Origin: Polaribacter sp.
GTDB taxonomy: Bacteria > Bacteroidota > Bacteroidia > Flavobacteriales > Flavobacteriaceae
DNA: 64,000 nucleotides
Assembly (NCBI RefSeq): GCF_024639685.1
Contig: NZ_JAHEHX010000020.1
Location: 62,001-126,000, forward strand
Reading direction: 5' to 3'
Each line of letters begins with the position of its first letter. Positions within the stretch are counted from its first letter, which is position 1. The notes beneath the pieces were generated by a model. That model was not told where the DNA came from, did no database searches, and saw only the letters and a list, made by a program, of their open reading frames with translations. Shown here piece by piece: positions 56,701 through 64,000 of this stretch. The position numbers were made by a program, and so were the translations under genes.

Positions 56701-56966
56701 TTTTCATTCTGATTAGAAACAAAAAATAAATCTGGCAAGCCATCATTATTAATATCACCAGTTGCTACACCACCACCATTATAAAAGTAGATGTAATTTA
56801 TAATGCTGTGATTCGCATCTTCTGAAAGTTGATTTTTAAAATCTATGCCTGTTTCTGAAGCTGAAACTTTGGTTAATAGGTAATCTTTACTCGATGTAAT
56901 CCGTTTACAACTTACCAGTATAAAGATTAAAATTAATAAGTGTATTTGTGTTGTTGCTTTTCTCAT
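53721..56966 (-). CDS. FG-GAP/VCBS repeat lipoprotein with ASPIC/UnbV domain
   Basis: The 1081-residue lipoprotein (lipobox LVSC, Cys20) is built of FG-GAP/VCBS repeats with calcium-loop motifs such as GDINNDGLPDLFFV, DINNDGFLDIYV, DYDKDGDLDVYIV and DFNNDGWDDIYV. In the middle (about 520-570) an ASPIC/UnbV domain appears (GAKVVLYANGKKQTK through VVIWPN), and repeats resume after it. These proteins are cell-surface propellers of unknown function in Flavobacteriia, often near SusCD; none is present here. It converges on sdhB with a shared terminator. Confidence 0.92.
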   Translation of the reverse strand: MRKATTQIHLLILIFILVSCKRITSSKDYLLTKVSASETGIDFKNQLSEDANHSIINYIYFYNGGGVATGDINNDGLPDLFFVSNQNENKLYLNKGDFKFDDITKKSNIKSNADWNTGVTMVDINNDGFLDIYVCAVSELLDFKGHNELYINNGDNTFTEKAAEYGLDFKGYATQSYFFDYDKDGDLDVYIVNHAEHTNLSHGKASKRNKRMPLVGDVLLQNNNGNFTDVSESAHIFGGLNGYGLSASIADFNNDGWDDIYVCNDFHEDDYYYINNKNGTFSEELASKFSTISRFSMGSDAADITGNGYQDIITLDMLPNDEKVLKETEGDDAMLNMQANLKNLGYRDQYSRNMLQINQKGNYFNETALYNGVADTDWSWSPLFADFNNDGYQDLFISNGILRRPNSLDFKKYVSSTFKKYGQKDGLEWLYKSINEMPSGRVPNQIFKGNSARFKEKTGNWLANKASLSNGAVYVDLDLDGDLDLVTNNVNETAGVFRNSSPKTTKSADFQLVYKDNNKEAIGAKVVLYANGKKQTKQVFKSRGFLSSTEAKVHFGLDTIAKIDSVVVIWPNLEIQKIDNPKANELTTINYIATNAFFAGDKTFKEEKVFKQENVINFVHEEDSYNDFFAEKLLPYKVSTLGPALTIADLDNNGFDDIFIGAASGNVATIYMNSGTSFKKAPQTEFEKDKAFEDNDATFVDIDNDGDLDLYVASGIHEKRNQNDEIDRLYVNTNGIFKRSENKTLINPLNTSTIIAYDHNKDGDEDIFIGNLSNPGSFGATVNSAVLNNDGKGNYTIHLKFNFNGRVTDAVWADVNNDDQKDLLISSEWDSPKIYINTNGKFQLQELPENLNGLWQSIQTFDVDADGDQDIVLGNWGENNRFTKYIDNPIYFYYGDFDKNGKKESIITYKVGEEYYPLNTKDELASQMNVMSKKFVNHANFALTPFHKIFNDSIIAKAKRSQIDILSSGYLENKNGTFNSFVPFEEKLQMAPITSFTKVNFNDKEQLLISGNSLKVNTYHGGYTALKGYFMSSLKEVESVSKYGINPFHNQIKETAVIKMKNKNLLLVLANNDSLKTYSFR

Positions 56967-57023
56967 TAATTGTAAAATATAGGTGTGCTAACAAATATAT
57001 TAAATTAACGTTTAAGAGTTACC

Positions 57024-57069
57024 AAAAAAAATCAACTTAACCAATACTATACAGCATCGATTAAGTTGA
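57024..57069 (-). terminator. Terminator of the LytTR regulator gene
   Basis: TCAACTTAA (57032-57040) pairs with TTAAGTTGA (57061-57069), with a 20-nt loop. Read on the minus strand it is followed by a T-run at 57031-57024. It lies about 105 bp past the regulator stop codon. Confidence 0.65.
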
Positions 57070-57173
57070 CAAAAATTTAGGGGACTTTATTATGCTAAAC
57101 CTACGAATATTTAGGCTTAAACTTTGCGTTTCTTATTAAGTAATAAAATGTTACTACTTATACTTTTTTTGAT

Positions 57174-57899
57174 CTACTTTTTACTTAAATATGCTTTGAA
57201 CTTAGCACTGTAAGTTCTGCCAATTGGTACATGATGTTTTCCAATGATGACTAGATTATCGTAAATAAGCTCTATTTTTCTAGTATTAACGATATAAGAT
57301 TTATGAACTCTCATAAAGGTACTAGACGGTAATTTTTTATCAGTATCTTTTAAACTAGATGAGGAAACTATTGGTTCTTTTTTAGTCACAATATATACAC
57401 CTCCCTCTGAACTTTTTATGATTAAAATATCATCGTGACTAATATTAATCATTCTTCTGTTACAATTAAAGAATGTATGAGTACTACTCTCTTCTTTAGC
57501 TTCTAAAAGCTCAGTGTTAGATAAAACAGAGGAAATTAGTATTCTTTTTTCCTTTGTTTCTCTTATAGACTCTTTAATCGAATACTCGTGTAGAGGTTTT
57601 TTAATGAAATAAACCACTCTTTTATTGTTAATTACATTTACAGCGTAATCTTGATTAGCTGTAACAACAACATCTGCTTTCATTTGCTTTCTGTCCATTT
57701 CGTTTAGAAAATCTAAACCTGAGAAATCAGGCATCTGAATGTCTAAAAAAACGAGATCAACATCGTTGGTTTCTAAATAGCTTAAAGCTTTTCTAGGACA
57801 AAGGAACTTTCCTATTACATTTACTTCCTCTAAATTATTAAGAACGGCTTCAAAAATTCCGTGCACAAATAATTCGTCATCTACTAATACAATATTCAT
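57174..57899 (-). CDS. LytTR-type response regulator
   Basis: A two-component regulator: the receiver (about 1-120) has the acidic pocket VDDE (Asp7, Asp8), the phosphoacceptor Asp53 in FLDIQMPDFSG, Thr80 and Lys101 (IKKP). The C-terminal LytTR DNA-binding domain (about 140-238) has the hallmark FMRVHKSYIVNTRKIE and PIGRTYSAKF. No histidine kinase is adjacent, so the partner is elsewhere. Upstream, two direct repeats ATTGAACGA 21 bp apart could be its own binding site (autoregulation, inferred). Confidence 0.93.
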   Translation of the reverse strand: MNIVLVDDELFVHGIFEAVLNNLEEVNVIGKFLCPRKALSYLETNDVDLVFLDIQMPDFSGLDFLNEMDRKQMKADVVVTANQDYAVNVINNKRVVYFIKKPLHEYSIKESIRETKEKRILISSVLSNTELLEAKEESSTHTFFNCNRRMINISHDDILIIKSSEGGVYIVTKKEPIVSSSSLKDTDKKLPSSTFMRVHKSYIVNTRKIELIYDNLVIIGKHHVPIGRTYSAKFKAYLSKK

Positions 57900-57979
57900 T
57901 GGGGTTAATTTACGGTTACAAAATTAGTGGTTATTCATGTTACACCTCATACAGGTCAAATAAAATGTACTTTAAATTA

Positions 57980-58009
57980 ATTGAACGACAGAAAACAATC
58001 ATTGAACGA
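57980..58009. promoter_or_regulatory. Candidate LytTR binding site: paired ATTGAACGA direct repeats
   Basis: ATTGAACGA occurs at 57980-57988 and 58001-58009 with a 12-bp spacer (two helical turns start to start). The reverse complement TCGTTCAAT has the GTT-N-A core of the AgrA-type LytTR consensus. It lies 80-110 bp upstream of the regulator ATG. Confidence 0.45.
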
Positions 58010-58353
58010 AATTAAATGTAGCTACTTTTAAATATTTAATAAAACAAAGTAATCAAAAACTATACCTTAAAAAAAACATTTTGAATAAGATACTAATTAT
58101 TGGAAAGTAATTAAAGTGAATTGAAAGATAGGATTTAAAGTTTTAAGAATAATGATTACAAGCGTAATTACAACTTTTTTAAATATTAAATACCAAAGTT
58201 TAAAAGCAACTATTCTTGAAAGAAATTTTAAAAATCAAAAAAAGGAGAATGCTAAAAAAAAGAAGCACCTCTCTTAAAAAGCATATATTGTAGATTTAGA
58301 GGATAAATATTTAAGTTATATTTATAATTAAATTATGCTTTAAAATCGGGTGC

Positions 58354-58420
58354 TATAGTAACTACACTGTATCAAGAATCTAGCTCTAACCCCTTAAAAC
58401 TAGACTCAGTAGTCACTATA
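58354..58420. repeat. Nested inverted repeat
   Basis: Outer arms TATAGTAACTAC (58354-58365) and GTAGTCACTATA (58409-58420) pair at 11 of 12 positions. Inner arms TCTAG (58379-58383) and CTAGA (58400-58404) nest inside. It could be a structured RNA or a palindromic site. Confidence 0.4.
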
Positions 58421-58559
58421 CAAAATAAAGCATTACTTTGTTTTTAGAAAATAAATACTAAATAAACAGCATTTAAACCACCATGAACAACATAAATAAG
58501 TGAGTGAATGAAAAAAGAGGTTTTTTACAAAAAAGACAGGATCAGACAAGCAAAATAAA

Positions 58560-59195
58560 CTATTTTCTTCCAAAGTCAGCTGGAATTTCACCCCAAGATT
58601 TAGTTTGCCATTTTAATATTGGATTTTTTATGGTATTTTTTTGTAACCAATCTTCAGCCCTTTTTATAAGTGTAAGCAATTCTTTGGTGGAATTGTCAAA
58701 ATGCAAATTTGTTTTACATTTTTTTTGACGAACCCAACTCATCGCTATTTTTGAATCAGAATAAATAGGAATATCCTCTTTTTCTTTACTTTTTAATAAA
58801 GCAAGACCATGAACAAGGGCAAGAAACTCTCCTATATTATTTGTTCCTCTCGGAAATGGCCCCATTTTAAAAAGCTCTCTTTTATTATGTGTTAACACTC
58901 CTCTGTATTCCATTTTTCCTGGATTACCTGCGCAGGCTGCATCAACTGAAATACTTTCTAAATTTGGAGTCCCATATTTATTTAAGTCTTCTGCAAGTAT
59001 GTTTTTTAGCAATTTCTTTTTACCCCTATAATCTTCGTAGTTGTTTTTAAAAGCCAATTCAGCCTGTGTTAGAGTCAAAAAAGATTTGTACTCGGCTTTT
59101 TCAAAGCCGTCAATTTGCCTTTTGCAAACATCCCATGAGGTATATATACCAGGTTTTCTTCCTTTCCAAACTACATAAAATTTTTTCTTACTCAT
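58560..59195 (-). CDS. rnhA: Ribonuclease HI with N-terminal viroplasmin domain
   Basis: Degrades RNA in RNA-DNA hybrids. The 211-residue protein opens with the viroplasmin/RNase H1-N domain (KFYVVWKGRKPGIYTSWDVCKRQ, about 5-25), which binds hybrids. The catalytic domain has the acid residues in SVDAACAGNPG near 85-95, NNIGEFLALVHGL near 121-133, and IYSDSKIAMSWV near 145-156. The fourth catalytic acid, near the C-terminus, is uncertain. Its start codon overlaps the 3' end of purN by 8 bp. Confidence 0.93.
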   Translation of the reverse strand: MSKKKFYVVWKGRKPGIYTSWDVCKRQIDGFEKAEYKSFLTLTQAELAFKNNYEDYRGKKKLLKNILAEDLNKYGTPNLESISVDAACAGNPGKMEYRGVLTHNKRELFKMGPFPRGTNNIGEFLALVHGLALLKSKEKEDIPIYSDSKIAMSWVRQKKCKTNLHFDNSTKELLTLIKRAEDWLQKNTIKNPILKWQTKSWGEIPADFGRK

Positions 59196-59760
59196 TAACA
59201 GTAATAATTACTTCTTCAATTATTCTTGGAAAATACCTTTGTTCTAATAAGTTAATTTTCTGAGCAATTGTCTCAGGCGTATCGCTTTCTTCTAATTCTG
59301 TTTTTGCTTGATAAACGATAGCGCCTTCATCATAATGTTCATTAACAAAATGGATGGTAATACCTGTTTCTTTTTCTTTATTTTCAAATACTGCCCTATG
59401 TACATGCATACCATACATGCCTTTACCACCGTAATTAGGTAATAATGCAGGGTGTATATTTAAGATCTTCTTAGGGAAAGCTTGTGTCATTTCTAAAGGC
59501 ACTTTCCACAAAAATCCAGCAAGCACAATTAGATCAGCAGTTTCTTTAATAAAATTTAAAATTTTATTTGTCTCAAAAAAATCATCTTTAGTAAAATATA
59601 AACAAGGGATGTTTAACCGCTTACACCTCTCAAAAACTTTGGCATTTTTTCTATTACATAATACATGTACAACCTTAGCTGTCCTAGATTCATTAAAATA
59701 TTTTATAATGTTTTCTGCGTTAGAACCTGAACCAGAAGCAAAAACAACAATACGTTTCAT
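59188..59760 (-). CDS. purN: Phosphoribosylglycinamide formyltransferase PurN
   Basis: Transfers a formyl group from 10-formyl-THF to GAR in purine synthesis. The 190-residue protein (ATG at 59760; an upstream ATG at 59802 would add 14 residues) starts MKRIVVFASGSGSNAENII, with GSGSN the phosphate loop, and has NIHPALLPNYGGKGMYGMHV near 101-120 with the catalytic Asn, His and GG. The catalytic Asp lies in HYDEGAIVYQ. It overlaps the rnhA start by 8 bp on the same strand, so the two are translationally coupled. Confidence 0.94.
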   Translation of the reverse strand: MKRIVVFASGSGSNAENIIKYFNESRTAKVVHVLCNRKNAKVFERCKRLNIPCLYFTKDDFFETNKILNFIKETADLIVLAGFLWKVPLEMTQAFPKKILNIHPALLPNYGGKGMYGMHVHRAVFENKEKETGITIHFVNEHYDEGAIVYQAKTELEESDTPETIAQKINLLEQRYFPRIIEEVIITVNE

Positions 59761-59892
59761 AATTATGAATTTAACTACAAAAAAAAGAATAATTATTAAC
59801 AAATCAAGAATTTATTAAATGTGATTGAACAAATTTATTTATTTTTAGCAATCATTTTTAAGGCAAAAGTTAGTTAGAATTAATAAGATTTG

Positions 59893-59900
59893 TATTTTTG
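59893..59900 (+). promoter_or_regulatory. -7 box of the acpP-fabF-rnc promoter
   Basis: TATTTTTG matches TAnnTTTG; the leader is about 25 nt to the acpP ATG at 59933. The -33 element is weak. It probably drives the acpP-fabF-rnc genes. Confidence 0.5.
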
Positions 59901-59932
59901 CACAGATTTAAATTTTAAAAAAACAAAAAATT

Positions 59933-60169
59933 ATGTCAGACATTGCATCAAGAGTAAAAGCTATTATCGTTGATAAATTAGGAGTAGACGATAATGAAGT
60001 AACAACAGAAGCTAGCTTCACAAACGATTTAGGAGCAGATTCTTTAGATACTGTTGAGTTAATTATGGAATTCGAAAAAGAATTCGATATTCAAATTCCA
60101 GACGATCAAGCAGAAAATATCGGTACTGTAGGTCAAGCAGTTAGCTATATAGAAGAAGCAAAAAAGTAA
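59933..60169 (+). CDS. acpP: Acyl carrier protein
   Basis: Carries growing fatty acyl chains on a phosphopantetheine arm. The 78-residue acidic protein has the attachment Ser37 in the motif [15 protein letters not shown] (34-48). Length and sequence are typical of bacterial AcpP. It is followed by fabF after 7 bp, the usual order in Bacteroidetes. Confidence 0.98.
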   Translation: MSDIASRVKAIIVDKLGVDDNEVTTEASFTNDLGADSLDTVELIMEFEKEFDIQIPDDQAENIGTVGQAVSYIEEAKK

Positions 60170-60176
60170 TATTTAT

Positions 60177-61430
60177 ATGCAATTAAAACGAGTAGTAGTT
60201 ACTGGACTTGGTGCTTTAACACCAATTGGTAATAATATAGAAGAATATTGGAATGCTTTAATTAACGGAGTTAGTGGAGCAGCACCTGTAACGTATTATG
60301 ATGCTGCCAAGTTCAAAACTCGTTTTGCATGTGAATTAAAAAATTTTACAGCAACTGACTATTTAGATAGAAAAGAAGCACGTAAAATGGATCGGTTTAC
60401 GCAGTATGCAATGGTAGCTTCAGATGAAGCTATTGCAGATTCTAAATTAGATCTAGAAAAGATTAATAAATTACGCGTTGGAGTAATTTGGGGAGCAGGA
60501 ATTGGTGGTTTAGAGACGTTTCAAAACGAAGTTCTAGAATTTGCTAAAGGAGATGGTACTCCTAGGTTTAACCCTTTCTTTATTCCAAAAATGATAGCAG
60601 ACATTGCCCCTGGAAACATATCTATGAAAAATGGATTTATGGGTCCAAACTACACAACAGTTTCTGCATGTGCATCTTCTGCAAACGCAATGATAGATGC
60701 TTTAAATTACATTAGACTTGGTTATTGTGACGTTATTGTAACGGGTGGTTCAGAAGCTGGAGTTACTATCGCAGGTATGGGTGGTTTTAATGCCATGCAT
60801 GCTTTATCTACAAGAAACGAAAGTCCTGAAACGGCATCAAGACCTTTTGATGCTGAGAGAGATGGTTTTGTTTTAGGTGAAGGAGCTGGTGCTATTGTTC
60901 TAGAAGAATACGAACATGCAAAAGCTAGAGGTGCTAAAATTTATGCAGAAGTTATTGGTGGAGGTATGTCTTCGGATGCTTACCATATGACAACTCCACA
61001 TCCTGAAGGAATAGGAGTAATTGCAGTAATGAAAAACTGTTTAGAAAATTCTGGAATTAAGCCAGAAGATGTAGACCATATTAATACTCATGGTACTTCT
61101 ACTCCATTAGGAGATGTTGCTGAATTAAAAGCAATATCTGAAGTATTTGGAGACCATGCTAAAAATATAAATATCAATTCTACAAAGTCAATGACAGGGC
61201 ATTTATTAGGAGCTGCTGGAGCAATAGAAGCAATTGCCTCTATACTCGCAATGCAGAATAGTATTGTACCTCCTACTATTAACCATGTTACCCCTGATGA
61301 AAATATTAATCCAGAATTAAATCTTACGCTAAATAAGCCCCAAAAAAGAGAGGTAAATATAGCAATGAGTAATACTTTCGGGTTTGGAGGTCATAATGCG
61401 TGCGTTGCCTTTAAGAAATTAAAGGAATAA
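60177..61430 (+). CDS. fabF: 3-oxoacyl-ACP synthase II
   Basis: Elongates acyl-ACP by decarboxylative condensation with malonyl-ACP. The 417-residue thiolase-fold enzyme has the active-site Cys in TVSACASSANA near 162-172, with the two histidines in NTHGTSTPLGD near 303-313 and KSMTGHLLGAAGAIE near 336-350. All three are present. It lies 7 bp after acpP and 4 bp before rnc, so the genes form one unit. Confidence 0.97.
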   Translation: MQLKRVVVTGLGALTPIGNNIEEYWNALINGVSGAAPVTYYDAAKFKTRFACELKNFTATDYLDRKEARKMDRFTQYAMVASDEAIADSKLDLEKINKLRVGVIWGAGIGGLETFQNEVLEFAKGDGTPRFNPFFIPKMIADIAPGNISMKNGFMGPNYTTVSACASSANAMIDALNYIRLGYCDVIVTGGSEAGVTIAGMGGFNAMHALSTRNESPETASRPFDAERDGFVLGEGAGAIVLEEYEHAKARGAKIYAEVIGGGMSSDAYHMTTPHPEGIGVIAVMKNCLENSGIKPEDVDHINTHGTSTPLGDVAELKAISEVFGDHAKNININSTKSMTGHLLGAAGAIEAIASILAMQNSIVPPTINHVTPDENINPELNLTLNKPQKREVNIAMSNTFGFGGHNACVAFKKLKE

Positions 61431-61434
61431 ACTC

Positions 61435-62172
61435 ATGAACTTTATTCGAAAAATAGTAAAACCTAAATCTATAGAGGATAAAACGTTTTACTTCGAATTA
61501 AAAAACTTACTTAATTTTTCTCCAAAACAAATTAGTAAATACAAAAAAGCATTTACACATAGGTCTGTTCATATGACAGACAGCCAGGGAAATCCTTTAA
61601 ACTACGAGCGATTGGAGTTTTTAGGAGACTCTATATTAGGTTCAGTTATAGCCTCTTATTTATATAAAAAAGTTCCTTCAGGATCTGAAGGGTACTTAAC
61701 ACAAATGAGATCTAAAATTGTAAGCAGAGAACACCTGAACGAATTGGGTAAGGATTTAGAATTAATCCGTTTTGTTAAAAGTAATATCGATAAAAATACT
61801 GTTGGAGATAATATTCATGGAAATATTTTTGAAGCACTTGTAGGTGCTATTTACCTTGACAAAGGGTATAATTTTGCTCAAAAATTTATTTATGAAAATG
61901 TTATTCTGCCTTACATAGATATCGAAAAGCTAGAAGGCAAAATTACAAGTTATAAAGGATTAATAATTGAGTGGTGTCAAAAACAAAAGAAAAAGTATAA
62001 GTTTGAGACTTATGAAGATTCTGGTAATGAAACTATAAAACACTTTAGTGTTAAAGTAAGTATTGATGGGGAGCAAATTGCAAAAGGTAGAGCAACCTCA
62101 AAAAAAAAGGCAGAAGAACAAGCTGCAAAAAGAGTTTACTTCGCTTTTCAGAACGAAATTTCTGCAATTTAG
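61435..62172 (+). CDS. rnc: Ribonuclease III
   Basis: Cleaves double-stranded RNA in rRNA maturation and mRNA decay. The 245-residue protein has the RNase III signature NYERLEFLGDSILG near 59-72, with the Mg-binding acids, and NIFEALVGAIYLDKGY near 131-146. A C-terminal dsRBD (about 170-240) includes GRATSKKKAEEQAAKR. It follows fabF by 4 bp. A likely new promoter region lies in the 93-bp gap after it. Confidence 0.96.
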   Translation: MNFIRKIVKPKSIEDKTFYFELKNLLNFSPKQISKYKKAFTHRSVHMTDSQGNPLNYERLEFLGDSILGSVIASYLYKKVPSGSEGYLTQMRSKIVSREHLNELGKDLELIRFVKSNIDKNTVGDNIHGNIFEALVGAIYLDKGYNFAQKFIYENVILPYIDIEKLEGKITSYKGLIIEWCQKQKKKYKFETYEDSGNETIKHFSVKVSIDGEQIAKGRATSKKKAEEQAAKRVYFAFQNEISAI

Positions 62173-62179
62173 ATACGAT

Positions 62180-62191
62180 AACGTTTTCGTG
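62180..62191. promoter_or_regulatory. AACG-N4-CGT(G) site upstream of the IPExxxVDY-pyk pair
   Basis: AACGTTTTCGTG, closely related to AACGAAAACGTT at 50081-50092 before sdhC when read on the other strand. It is about 75 bp before the next start codon. Operator role is inferred only. Confidence 0.3.
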
Positions 62192-62265
62192 AAAATCCAA
62201 AAAAAACTCATAAACAATCACTAAATTAGCACTCTATTAAGTGGAATTAATCCTAATTTTTATTC

Positions 62266-62733
62266 ATGCAAATTCATTCATTAAGTCTTGATGTTTTTGA
62301 CGAAGATTATTCATTAATTGGAATACACACTACATTAGAAGATTATAAATTAGCTTACTTACTTAATAAAAAATTAGGGATTAAATTATGTAAATGTAAA
62401 GATGATTTAAAGTTCGAAGAAATTTCAAACAAAGCATCTTTTTCAATATTTGACTATTTAGATAAAGAATACGATTATGAATGGTTTTTAATTGCTAATA
62501 GTGCAAAAATAGAAACACAAACAAAATCTAATGAACTTTTATTAACCTCTGAATTAAAAACATATTTAATTTCAGAAAAGAAAAAAGTAGATTTCTTTAT
62601 AAAAATTTCAGGAACTTTTAATGATAATTTTACAGACGAAATAATAGCTAAAATAAAAGAAATTAATACTATTATAACATCATATTCCATAGATAAAAAC
62701 TCACTAAAATCGAAAGATTTTTTAACATTTTAA
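62266..62733 (+). CDS. IPExxxVDY family protein
   Basis: The 155-residue cytosolic protein begins MQIHSLSLDVFDEDYSLIGIH and contains ISEKKKVDFFIKISG (about 104-118), matching the namesake motif IPExxxVDY with Ser and Phe substitutions. The family is confined to Bacteroidetes, and its gene usually sits just upstream of pyk, as here (3-bp gap). Function is unknown; coupling to pyruvate kinase expression is inferred from context. Confidence 0.88.
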   Translation: MQIHSLSLDVFDEDYSLIGIHTTLEDYKLAYLLNKKLGIKLCKCKDDLKFEEISNKASFSIFDYLDKEYDYEWFLIANSAKIETQTKSNELLLTSELKTYLISEKKKVDFFIKISGTFNDNFTDEIIAKIKEINTIITSYSIDKNSLKSKDFLTF

Positions 62734-62736
62734 AAT

Positions 62737-64000
62737 ATGCCAAATAACAATAAAACAAAAATAGTAGCTACTTTAGGACCTGCAACAGATACTAAAGAAA
62801 TACTAACAGATTTAGCTAAAAACGGAGTAAATGTTTTTAGGATTAATTTTTCTCATGCAGATTACGAAGACGTTAAAAGAAAAGTAAAAATAATTAGAGA
62901 AATTAATGAAGAAAATGGATATAATATTGCAATTCTAGGAGATTTACAAGGTCCTAAACTTAGAGTTGGAGTTATGGAAGAGGGCGTAGAATTACAAGAC
63001 GGAGATACGTTTACTTTTACTACAGAGAAATGTATAGGTAACAAAGAAAAAGCATTTATGACGTACCAACGTTTTCCTAAAGATGTAAAAGTTGGAGAGC
63101 AAATCTTAGTAGATGATGGTAAGTTATTGTTCGAGGTTGTTTCTACCAATAAAGAAAATGAGGTTATTGTTAAAGTTATTGTAGGCGGACCGTTAAAGTC
63201 TAAAAAAGGAGTAAACTTACCAAACACAGCCATTTCTTTACCAGCACTTACAGAGAAAGATATGGAAGATGCTGTTTTTGCTATTGAGCAGGAAGTAGAT
63301 TGGATAGCTTTATCATTTGTAAGAACACCAGAAGATTTAAGAATGTTACGCGATTTAATTGCACAACACTCAGAATATAGAATTCCAGTAATTGCAAAAA
63401 TAGAAAAACCCGAGGCTGTAAAAAATCTTGATGCTCTTATTCCTTATTGTGATGGTTTAATGGTAGCTCGTGGAGACTTAGGAGTAGAAATTCCGATGCA
63501 GGAAGTACCATTAATTCAGAAAAAACTGGTAAGGCGCGCAAAACGTGCAAGAATTCCAGTAATTATTGCTACTCAGATGATGGAGACAATGATAGAAAAT
63601 TCTGTACCAACAAGAGCTGAAGTTAACGATGTTGCCAACTCTATTATGGATGGAGCAGATGCAGTAATGCTTTCTGGAGAAACATCAGTTGGGAAACACC
63701 CTATTCGTGTAATTCAAAAAATGTCTGAAATTATCAAGAGTGTAGAAAACTCAAGAATGATTAAAGTACCTCATGAAGCACCTCATATAAGAACCAATAG
63801 ATTTGTAACAAAATCTATTTGTTATCATGCCGCATTAATGGCAAATGATACAGACGCCGCTGCAATTTGTACACTAACCAATAGTGGATACACTGCTTTT
63901 CAAATTTCTGCATGGAGACCAAGAACTCACGTTTTAACTTTTTCTACAGATAAAAGAATTTTAGGTAAATTAAACTTACTTTGGGGGGTGAGAGCCTATT
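62737..64000 (+). CDS. pyk: Pyruvate kinase, C-terminal end cut by window edge
   Basis: Converts phosphoenolpyruvate and ADP to pyruvate and ATP. About 421 residues are visible from the ATG at 62737: KIVATLGPATDT, NVFRINFSHADYED, ILGDLQGPKLRVG, the catalytic VIAKIEKPEAVKN near 216-228, and RGDLGVEIPMQEVP near 245-258. The frame is still open at 64000, so the last 50-60 residues of a normal protein are missing only because of the window. The IPExxxVDY gene ends 3 bp before this start. Confidence 0.97.
   Translation, partial: MPNNNKTKIVATLGPATDTKEILTDLAKNGVNVFRINFSHADYEDVKRKVKIIREINEENGYNIAILGDLQGPKLRVGVMEEGVELQDGDTFTFTTEKCIGNKEKAFMTYQRFPKDVKVGEQILVDDGKLLFEVVSTNKENEVIVKVIVGGPLKSKKGVNLPNTAISLPALTEKDMEDAVFAIEQEVDWIALSFVRTPEDLRMLRDLIAQHSEYRIPVIAKIEKPEAVKNLDALIPYCDGLMVARGDLGVEIPMQEVPLIQKKLVRRAKRARIPVIIATQMMETMIENSVPTRAEVNDVANSIMDGADAVMLSGETSVGKHPIRVIQKMSEIIKSVENSRMIKVPHEAPHIRTNRFVTKSICYHAALMANDTDAAAICTLTNSGYTAFQISAWRPRTHVLTFSTDKRILGKLNLLWGVRAY

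Larger units (their letters stand above)
57900..58559. other. 660-bp non-coding region between the LytTR gene and rnhA
   Basis: No ORF with credible coding character is seen. It holds the regulator's upstream region with the LytTR-like repeats (57980-58009) and a nested inverted repeat at 58354-58420. The remainder is AT-rich sequence with nothing else that I recognise. Confidence 0.4.

Noticed and set aside
1..64000. Search for CRISPR arrays, toxin-antitoxin pairs, restriction systems or an intact new defence system
   Set aside because: No regularly spaced direct repeats with unique spacers and no nuclease/methylase or TA-type gene pairs were seen. The only mobile DNA is decayed.

Overview
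This is a chromosomal segment of an AT-rich (roughly 30-33% GC by eye) marine Flavobacteriaceae bacterium, most like Polaribacter, Tenacibaculum and relatives. The evidence is promoters of the Bacteroidetes type (TTTG, about 19 bp, TAnnTTTG), cargo tails of the type IX secretion system (T9SS), lipoproteins with flavobacterial lipoboxes, and gene orders such as acpP-fabF-rnc-IPExxxVDY-pyk and sdhCAB. Genus level is inference only.

Layout. 1-9.7 kb: hflX (cut by the left edge), a possible small RNA, a broken glpQ, a ClC protein lacking both coupling glutamates, a DUF6503 protein, aspS, a cupin, rsmI, then several decayed genes (a TonB-plug-like protein whose signal peptide is frameshifted, an internally deleted HopJ-like gene, an AhpD-like protein and the remains of a T9SS type B tail). 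9.9-18.6 kb: OsmC, recJ, a PIF1-like helicase and the sucA-odhB operon. 18.8 kb: tRNA-Asn.

18.9-24.9 kb is accessory DNA beside the tRNA gene. It holds a serine recombinase stump, a 1387-residue beta-helix T9SS protein, and the wreck of a small replicon: an HUH Rep remnant, a tyrosine recombinase remnant and a 39/40-bp direct repeat. 24.9-28.6 kb continues with carbohydrate genes (MFS sugar porter, GH16 hydrolase, mannose-6-phosphate isomerase) but no SusC/SusD pair.

28.8-35.5 kb carries the SUF iron-sulfur assembly genes (IscA-type, sufB, sufC, sufD, and sufS beyond an inverted serine hydrolase gene). 35.5-40.0 kb is a tight four-lipoprotein operon ending in an MbnP-like protein and a di-haem peroxidase (MbnH/MauG-like pair). 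40.1-46.9 kb: thiL, two alpha/beta hydrolases, brnQ, pepP and a DEAD-box RNA helicase. 47.1-57.9 kb: a sortilin-like beta-propeller protein, sdhCAB, a large FG-GAP/ASPIC lipoprotein and an orphan LytTR response regulator with a candidate operator. 58.5-64.0 kb: rnhA, purN, then acpP, fabF, rnc, an IPExxxVDY protein and pyk (cut by the right edge).

Most of the window is core metabolism: TCA cycle (sucA, odhB, sdhCAB), glycolysis (pyk), fatty-acid synthesis (acpP, fabF), Fe-S biogenesis (supplying sdhB) and translation. No intact new defence or mobile system was found. The most unusual items are the variant ClC, the MbnP/MbnH-like lipoprotein operon, the replicon wreck near tRNA-Asn, the LytTR direct repeats and a cluster of recently decayed genes in the first 10 kb.
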